11,969 bases of DNA from Thiotrichaceae bacterium (lineage in GTDB: Bacteria > Pseudomonadota > Gammaproteobacteria > Thiotrichales > Thiotrichaceae): contig JALVDG010000170.1 of NCBI GenBank assembly GCA_027009095.1, forward strand, positions 1-11,969, read 5' to 3'. The notes below the pieces were generated by a model that had not been told where the DNA came from, searched no databases, and worked only from the letters and a program-made list of their open reading frames with translations. Below are positions 7,292-11,969 of this stretch, one piece after another (position 1 is the first letter of the stretch; every line of letters starts with the position of its first letter). The position numbers and the translations under genes were made by a program.

Positions 7292-7783
7292 TTACTTACT
7301 ACGCTTGTTATAAACACCAAACAAGACAGTACCAATCAAGATACCAAGTACAACAGGAATACCTGTTAACTTTCCTTCTCCTAGCATCGCCATTGCTGTA
7401 CCAGGACAAGAAGCAGTTAATGCCCAGCCAATCCCAAATATTAAAGATCCTAATGCCAACTTTGGTGTAATACGAGTTGTTACATGTGAGATCTCCTCTT
7501 GGAGAACTAATGATTTAGCCTCCATCCTGGCTAGCATCCACATGCCCGTTGCCCCCGTGAATACAGCCATACCTAACACAATTGGTAGCTGAAAGTCTTG
7601 GAATAAAAACATTTTTGCTTGAAGATCAAATGTTGTTGCGCCAATACTTACTAATAAAAAGCCAAAGACACTGCCCAATACAACAGAGGCAAGTTTAAGT
7701 ACCGATGTGCTCGTACTCGTTGTTGTACTTTTGTCTTGTGCTTGGTTTATGCTTCCTATGTTACTACTTATATCATTGCCCAT
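7292..7783 (-). CDS. YeeE/YedE family (DUF6691-type) membrane protein, second half-transporter
   Basis: A 163-residue membrane protein with about four hydrophobic segments. The conserved motif ALTASCPGTAMAMLGEGK contains Cys126, matching the SCPGT signature of the YeeE/YedE family. Characterised full-length YeeE (TsuA) imports thiosulfate using conserved cysteines; two-gene versions split that fold in two, and this is the second half. The start ATG at 7783 is supported by AGGGGG seven bases upstream (complement of 7791-7796). The first roughly 27 residues are a hydrophilic Ser/Thr-rich tail (KSTTTSTSTS), longer than usual, and of unknown purpose. The partner half lies upstream on the same strand, 208 bp away, with a miniature element between. 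Likely substrates are thiosulfate or another reduced sulfur compound. That is inferred from family, as no sulfur enzyme is adjacent. Confidence 0.85.
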   Translation of the reverse strand: MGNDISSNIGSINQAQDKSTTTSTSTSVLKLASVVLGSVFGFLLVSIGATTFDLQAKMFLFQDFQLPIVLGMAVFTGATGMWMLARMEAKSLVLQEEISHVTTRITPKLALGSLIFGIGWALTASCPGTAMAMLGEGKLTGIPVVLGILIGTVLFGVYNKRSK

Positions 7784-7824
7784 AATGATGCCCCCTACTT
7801 GGTGTCCCCGATCTAAAAACTTAT

Positions 7825-7946
7825 GTAACTACTCAGCTAGCATGCTATTTTGCCCGATTTCTGCGCTAAAAGTGTTCATTTATACGCATAAACTCCGCCC
7901 TTTTGCCTTAAACTAGAATAAAATAGAGCGAAATTTGAGCAGTTAC
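7825..7946 (+). mobile_element. miniature inverted-repeat element, copy C, inside the YeeE/YedE gene pair
   Basis: A 122 bp non-coding element with left end GTAACTACTCAGC and right end GTAACTGCTCAA (read inward). It has the same orientation as copy A and is closest in sequence to copy B. Flanks AAACTTAT (7817-7824) and AAACTTGT (7947-7954) agree at 7 of 8 positions, consistent with a decayed 8-bp target duplication. It sits between two minus-strand genes that look like one operon, so the transcript would carry it as a long hairpin. The downstream gene keeps its own Shine-Dalgarno. There is no coding capacity. Confidence 0.85.
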
Positions 7947-7991
7947 AAACTTGTATTGCTTAAAATACTGCTTTGAAGCTATAAATATTCC

Positions 7992-8471
7992 TTAAGCGAA
8001 TATACGAAATAATAATTGTGCCGTAATTGTCGCACTAGCGAAGAATATGACTCCAGCGAGTAAACTTGCCTTATTTAAAACGGCACCTCCAGCAAGTACA
8101 TGTCCCGTTGTGCAGCCCCCTGCCAAACGAGCACCAAAACCCAATAAAGTACCCCCAAAGATCAATACTAAAACTTTGAATATATTATTTTCTGGTAAAA
8201 TAGCTTCATACATTCCCATGTCAAAAGAGATATTAAAGCTATGTTGCACAAATAAAGCATGAGCTAAGCCACCTATGGGTAAGCCCAGTATAAAAAATAA
8301 TTTTAATGGGTCTAAATTCCCCATTCCCATTATATTTTTTCCCATTTTATTAATGGCACAGGCATAACCTGTTGAAGAGCCTGCTCCTTTACCTAAAATA
8401 ATAAAATGTAGAACAACAAACCAGCCTACTAAAAATCCACCTAGCCATGCAGCTATTACATAATTATCCAC
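7992..8471 (-). CDS. YeeE/YedE family membrane protein, first half-transporter
   Basis: A roughly 159-residue, strongly hydrophobic protein carrying the family signature GFGARLAGGCTTGHVLAGG (Cys120), plus a second cysteine (Cys38) in GSSTGYACAINKMGKN. With the SCPGT protein downstream it makes a complete split YeeE/YedE unit, expected to form a membrane channel for thiosulfate or a related sulfur species. Start choice: GTG at 8471 is preferred because GGGGA lies eight bases upstream. A TTG five codons earlier (8486) would add MGKIV but has no Shine-Dalgarno in front and would swallow the one seen. The product begins at once with a hydrophobic segment (YVIAAWLGGFLVGWFVVLHF). Its promoter must lie in the AT-rich region shared with the divergent tex gene. 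Confidence 0.87.
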   Translation of the reverse strand: MDNYVIAAWLGGFLVGWFVVLHFIILGKGAGSSTGYACAINKMGKNIMGMGNLDPLKLFFILGLPIGGLAHALFVQHSFNISFDMGMYEAILPENNIFKVLVLIFGGTLLGFGARLAGGCTTGHVLAGGAVLNKASLLAGVIFFASATITAQLLFRIFA

Positions 8472-8761
8472 AACTATTTTCCCCAAATATTATGTTGCCA
8501 TTGTTTATCTAAAATAATTTGATTAACGATGTATGTTTTTTTAGTAACACTTATCATTAATACAAATTATGTTCATATGTTTAACTTATGAGTGAAAATT
8601 TAACATAAGAATAATTTTTAGTACACATAAAATTATATTATTTATGCAAGATAAGTTTTTTCTATGTGTTTTTTTATATAAAATCTATCTTCATATTTTC
8701 ATTGGTATATTAATAAATTCTTATTAAGCATATACTTATATTCTAGCTTAAATAATAAACA

Positions 8762-8775
8762 TTGACCATAGTCAA
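8762..8775. promoter_or_regulatory. candidate Crp/Fnr-family operator
   Basis: TTGAC-N4-GTCAA is a perfect dyad with 5 bp arms and a 4 bp spacer, the geometry of Crp/Fnr-superfamily sites (Fnr consensus TTGAT-N4-ATCAA). It lies 127 bp before the tex ATG and about 290 bp before the YeeE/YedE start. TTGACC could equally be a -35 box, though no good -10 follows at 16-18 bp. Which gene it serves cannot be told. Confidence 0.35.
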
Positions 8776-8794
8776 GGATAAATTTTTTTTATTG

Positions 8795-8827
8795 ATAATG
8801 TAGAAAACCATTCTAATAATGTGGAAA
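8795..8827. repeat. short direct repeat spaced by two helical turns
   Basis: ATAATGTAGAAA (8795-8806) and ATAATGTGGAAA (8816-8827) agree at 11 of 12 positions. They start exactly 21 bp apart, so a protein bound to both would sit on one face of the helix. The repeat lies about 75-105 bp before tex. No regulator is assigned. Confidence 0.4.
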
Positions 8828-8902
8828 TAAAGAGTGATGAAAATTAATGAGTAATTGTTACTATTAATCTACTACTACTAAGATGGTGATAATAAATACT
8901 TT

Positions 8903-11224
8903 ATGAATAAAATATCTCAACGTATTGCGAATGAATTAAATATTAAAGAACAGCAGGTTACTGCTTCTATTGAGTTAATTGATAATGGTGCAACCGTGCC
9001 TTTTATTTCACGGTATCGTAAAGAGCTTACAGGAGGCTTAGATGATGCCCAGTTACGATTACTACATGAGCGTCTTATTTATATGCGGGAGTTAGATGTA
9101 CGTCGTGCCAGTATTCTTAAAACAATTGATGAGCAGGGAAAATTAAGTGCAGAGCTTGAAGCATCGATTAACCAAGCCGATACCAAAACACGGCTTGAAG
9201 ATTTATATCGCCCCTTTAAGCAAAAGCGACGCACAAAGGGGCAGATTGCGATAGAGGCAGGCATTGAGCCACTTGCGGATAGCTTACTTGAAAATCGTAC
9301 ACAAGACCCTGAACAGATAGCACAAGCTTACATTAATAATGATGATACCTTTAAAGGCGCATTTTCTGATACAAAAGGCGTGTTAGAGGGAGCTAAGTTT
9401 ATTTTAATGGAGCGTTTTGCTGATAATGCTGACTTGAGCGAAAGCTTACGCCTGTTGATGCTAGAAAATGGTATCCTTACATCTCGTCTTGTGAAAGGCA
9501 AAGAAGAGGAAGGTGCAAAGTATCGTGACTACTTTGATAATAAAGATAAGCTGAGTAATATTCCGTCGCATCGTGCTTTAGCCATGTTTAGAGGGCGTAA
9601 TGAAGGATTTTTACAGCTAAAGCTCGATGTTGAGCATGACGAAACTGTATTGCATCCCGCTGAGGTTATTATCGGAGAGCATATTTCCTTCTCAAATACA
9701 GGCAAGGCTGCTGATACATGGTTAGCCGATGTAATTCGTTGGACATGGCGTATTAAATTACACTTACGTTTAGAAACAGAGCTGTTAACTAATTTGCGCC
9801 AGAGTGCTGAGCAAGAGGCGATTAATGTATTTGCTAAAAATATAAAAGATTTGTTACTAGCTGCACCTGCTGGTCAGCGTGTCACAATAGGGCTTGATCC
9901 TGGTTTGCGTACAGGCGTAAAGATTGCCGTTGTTGATAGCACGGGGCAATATTTAGATTCAACAACCATTTACCCGCATGCACCACGCAATCAGTGGGAT
10001 CAGTCGATTAATACACTTGCTAAGCTAGCGGCACAATATAAAGTCGAGCTACTCGCCATTGGTAATGGTACGGCTTCGCGTGAAACCGACAAGCTGTGTG
10101 CTGATCTTATAAAGCGTCACCCCGAATTAAAGCTACAAAAAATAATAGTCAGTGAAGCAGGGGCTTCGGTGTACTCCGCCTCTGAAACAGCATCTAAAGA
10201 ATTTCCTGATTTAGATGTCACCATTCGTGGGGCTATTTCTATTGCTCGACGTTTACAAGACCCGCTAGCAGAATTAGTTAAAATAGAAGCGAAAGCAATC
10301 GGTGTCGGGCAATATCAGCACGATGTAAATCAGGTTCAATTAGCTAAAAATCTCGATGCAGTGGTTGAAGACTGTGTAAATAGTGTCGGGGTAGAAGTGA
10401 ATACAGCATCTGCTGCTTTATTGCGTCGCGTTGCAGGTTTAAATCAAACCATTGCTGACAATATCGTCGCTTTGCGTAATGAAAAAGGGCGATTTAACAG
10501 CCGCAAAGAACTTAAAGACGTGCCACGTTTAGGTGCTAAAGCCTTTGAACAAGCCGCAGGTTTTTTGCGTATTCATCAAGGAGAAAATCCATTAGATGCC
10601 TCAGGAGTACACCCTGAATCTTATAGTGTTGTTAAAAAAATAGTCGCTGCAAATGATGCTGAAATTGATGATTTAATCGCTAATAGTGCGATTTTAAAAC
10701 AACTTAACCCTGCGGATTACATCGACGATAAATTTGGCTTGCCAACAGTTATTGATATTATCAGCGAATTAGAAAAACCAGGTCGAGATCCACGCCCTGC
10801 GTTTAAAACAGCCAGTTTTAAAGAAGGTGTAGAAAAAATATCAGACCTAAAAGAAGGCATGATTTTAGAAGGAACAGTAACAAATGTGACGAACTTCGGT
10901 GCATTTGTCGATATAGGCGTACATCAAGATGGATTAGTACATATTTCTGCCTTAGCCAATCGTTTTGTAAAAGACCCGCATGAAGTCGTAAAAGCAGGGG
11001 ATATTGTTAAAGTGAAAGTTATGGAGGTCGATGCAGCACGAAAACGCATCGCATTAACCATGCGTTTAGAAGATAAGCTTGAAGAAAAAGCCACTGATCC
11101 GCGCAATAATAAGTCTACACGAAATAAAAATAAGCCACGACGCACATCACAAAAATCCCAAAATACCGCACCTACTAATAACGCCTTTGCAGCAGCCTTT
11201 GCTAAAGCGCAAGGAAAAGGCTAA
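8903..11224 (+). CDS. tex: Tex family RNA-binding protein
   Basis: A 773-residue cytoplasmic nucleic-acid-binding protein, the bacterial relative of eukaryotic Spt6, implicated in transcription and in toxin gene expression in some pathogens. Domains in order: an N-terminal helical region with the family segments [18 protein letters not shown] and [16 protein letters not shown]; a YqgF/RNase H-like domain starting near residue 326 ([20 protein letters not shown]); tandem helix-hairpin-helix motifs near 500-560 ([14 protein letters not shown], then [24 protein letters not shown]); and an S1 domain near 650-720 ([26 protein letters not shown]). The tail (about 725-773) is a basic, low-complexity extension. 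Length and order are standard. The ATG at 8903 has no strong Shine-Dalgarno. The stop overlaps the next start as TAATG. Confidence 0.96.
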   Translation: MNKISQRIANELNIKEQQVTASIELIDNGATVPFISRYRKELTGGLDDAQLRLLHERLIYMRELDVRRASILKTIDEQGKLSAELEASINQADTKTRLEDLYRPFKQKRRTKGQIAIEAGIEPLADSLLENRTQDPEQIAQAYINNDDTFKGAFSDTKGVLEGAKFILMERFADNADLSESLRLLMLENGILTSRLVKGKEEEGAKYRDYFDNKDKLSNIPSHRALAMFRGRNEGFLQLKLDVEHDETVLHPAEVIIGEHISFSNTGKAADTWLADVIRWTWRIKLHLRLETELLTNLRQSAEQEAINVFAKNIKDLLLAAPAGQRVTIGLDPGLRTGVKIAVVDSTGQYLDSTTIYPHAPRNQWDQSINTLAKLAAQYKVELLAIGNGTASRETDKLCADLIKRHPELKLQKIIVSEAGASVYSASETASKEFPDLDVTIRGAISIARRLQDPLAELVKIEAKAIGVGQYQHDVNQVQLAKNLDAVVEDCVNSVGVEVNTASAALLRRVAGLNQTIADNIVALRNEKGRFNSRKELKDVPRLGAKAFEQAAGFLRIHQGENPLDASGVHPESYSVVKKIVAANDAEIDDLIANSAILKQLNPADYIDDKFGLPTVIDIISELEKPGRDPRPAFKTASFKEGVEKISDLKEGMILEGTVTNVTNFGAFVDIGVHQDGLVHISALANRFVKDPHEVVKAGDIVKVKVMEVDAARKRIALTMRLEDKLEEKATDPRNNKSTRNKNKPRRTSQKSQNTAPTNNAFAAAFAKAQGKG

Positions 11225-11709
11225 TGAAGACATCAATAAGGTTATTAGTAACAGGTGGCACAATAGATAAGCAATACAATGAGTTAAATGGTGAGTTGAT
11301 TTTTGCTGAAACGCACATAACAAAAATGCTAGCACAAGCACGTTGCAAAGCTGATATTCAAATAGAAACGTTGATGCTAAAAGATAGTTTAGAGATGCAT
11401 GATGCGGATAGAGAGGTTATTCTTCAAGCCTGTCAAAGTTGTGATGAGTCATTGCTGATTATCACACACGGTACGGATACCATGACACTGACTGCGGAAC
11501 ATTTAGCCGCGCAGCTAAAAAATAAAACAGTGGTGCTATTAGGTGCGATGATTCCTTACGCCTTTAAAGGCTCAGATGCTCTGTTTAACTTAGGCACTGC
11601 GGTTGCAGCGGTTCAATGTTTGCCTGCGAATATTTATATTACAATGAATGGCAAAGTATTTGTCTGGGATAAGGTAGCTAAGAATCGGCAGATTGGAGTA
11701 TTTGAGTAG
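11224..11709 (+). CDS. single-domain asparaginase family protein
   Basis: A 161-residue protein that is only the N-terminal catalytic domain of L-asparaginase-type amidohydrolases, whose full members have about 320-350 residues. The active-site elements are all present: TGGTI (10-14, Thr13 as nucleophile), HGTDT (82-86, with Thr84-Asp85), LLGAMIP (105-111), and a Lys153 placed like the catalytic lysine after the VLDGRDVTK-type strand of E. coli asparaginase II. The product ends nine residues later, so the C-terminal domain is missing although the catalytic set is complete. Comparable short proteins annotated as asparaginase-domain proteins occur in other Gammaproteobacteria, so this is more likely a genuine short form than a truncation. 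The ATG overlaps the tex TAA by one base, with purine-rich AAGGAAAAGG just upstream, indicating translational coupling. Activity on asparagine is not assured. Confidence 0.85.
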   Translation: MKTSIRLLVTGGTIDKQYNELNGELIFAETHITKMLAQARCKADIQIETLMLKDSLEMHDADREVILQACQSCDESLLIITHGTDTMTLTAEHLAAQLKNKTVVLLGAMIPYAFKGSDALFNLGTAVAAVQCLPANIYITMNGKVFVWDKVAKNRQIGVFE

Positions 11710-11926
11710 CAATTTGTTAGATGTTTTTAATGCATACTTGTCATGGGTATTTTCTATCTTTAGGTTCAAGCATTAAATTTTCTTCATTCCAAATATTCTG
11801 GTCTACCTTAATTAGTCAGCCCTGAAAAACGCATTAATCATTGATTTATAAGGACTATAAGTTAGGGAAATCGCACTTAAATTAGTGGCTTGCAAAATCA
11901 ACTACTTACAATTCATATAATTTTAA
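11710..11926. other. non-coding tail after the asparaginase gene
   Basis: No gene, RNA gene or strong terminator was found. A small dyad TCAG-CC-CTGA lies at 11816-11825. A perfect TATAAT at 11916-11921 could be a -10 box for a gene to the right, but its nearest TTGCAA (11890-11895) is 20 bp away, which is too far for a standard promoter. Confidence 0.4.
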
Positions 11927-11961
11927 AATTCGTGAATTATATTTATTCGCAAAATTGCGAA
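11927..11961. promoter_or_regulatory. candidate double operator at the right edge
   Basis: Two dyads lie side by side: AATTC-GT-GAATT (11927-11938) and TTCGCAA-AA-TTGCGAA (11946-11961). Their centres are exactly 21 bp apart, and both contain an ATTCG half-site. A TATAAT lies just upstream at 11916-11921. This arrangement is typical of an autoregulated promoter, as found before toxin-antitoxin or small-regulator genes. The gene it would serve starts beyond the window. Confidence 0.45.
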
Positions 11962-11969
11962 CCTTGTAA

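Larger units (their letters stand above)
8472..8902. other. AT-rich divergent intergenic region between YeeE/YedE pair and tex
   Basis: No gene or small open frame with a credible ribosome site was found in these 431 bp. The region must hold the promoters of both flanking genes. Visible structures are a Crp/Fnr-like dyad (8762-8775), a tandem repeat spaced 21 bp (8795-8827), a TTAAGC/GCTTAA inverted repeat with a 16 bp spacer (8724-8751), and a weak ACACATA/TATGTGT pair (8623-8669). Many T-rich tracts make -10 assignments ambiguous, so none is called. Confidence 0.6.

Noticed and set aside
8472..8486. TTG start for the first YeeE half
   Set aside because: It has no Shine-Dalgarno upstream, and the GGGGA that suits the GTG at 8471 lies within this stretch.
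8623..8669. ACACATA/TATGTGT pair followed by T-rich DNA as a terminator
   Set aside because: The stem is only 7 bp and AT-rich with a loop of over 30 bases, and no transcript is expected to end there.
8472..8902. Riboswitch or small RNA in the long tex leader
   Set aside because: The region is very AT-rich with no GC-rich helices, conserved aptamer motif or terminator-antiterminator pair.
11741..11815. A 24-codon minus-strand frame ending in a TGA, possibly a gene remnant
   Set aside because: It is bounded by a stop on each side, has no start with a ribosome site and matches no family I recognise.

Overview
The window is AT-rich chromosomal DNA that reads as Gammaproteobacteria. The best phylogenetic cue is the run DUF4390 protein, then ntrY, then ntrX, an order common in that class. 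The other genes (fructosamine kinase-like, FimT/GspH pseudopilin, Lon-substrate-binding-domain protein, Tex) fit the same class. A split YeeE/YedE pair and an apparent IS66-derived miniature element would suit a sulfur-metabolising, transposon-rich relative, for example of the Thiotrichales. That placement is inference.

Layout. Positions 2-3839 form one plus-strand operon: the tail of a DUF4390 protein, the sensor kinase NtrY (16 bp overlap, GTG start) and the response regulator NtrX. NtrY keeps all its catalytic boxes. The AAA+ core of NtrX has lost the GAFTGA loop, the Walker B aspartate and both arginine-finger positions, so it probably does not work as a sigma-54 activator. From 3840 to 4257 there is no gene; this stretch holds two copies of a palindromic miniature transposable element. 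Next come a small SAM-dependent methyltransferase (+), a convergent fructosamine kinase-family gene (-), a lone type IV pilus-type pseudopilin (+) and a Lon N-terminal-domain protein (+). A bidirectional terminator at 7233-7274 separates these from a minus-strand pair of half-size YeeE/YedE membrane proteins at 7292-8471. A third copy of the element lies between the two halves.

A 431 bp AT-rich divergent region (8472-8902) carries a Crp/Fnr-like dyad and a 21-bp-spaced direct repeat. It leads into tex, which overlaps by one base (TAATG) a short single-domain asparaginase gene. The last 260 bp are non-coding and end in two dyads exactly 21 bp apart, which look like an operator for a gene beyond the window.

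The most notable structure is the three-copy element family. Each copy is about 122 bp, is close to palindromic, starts with GTAACT and has distinguishable left and right ends. One copy has a perfect 8-bp target duplication and another a 7/8 duplication. The GTAA terminus and the 8-bp duplication point to mobilisation by an IS66-type transposase encoded elsewhere.
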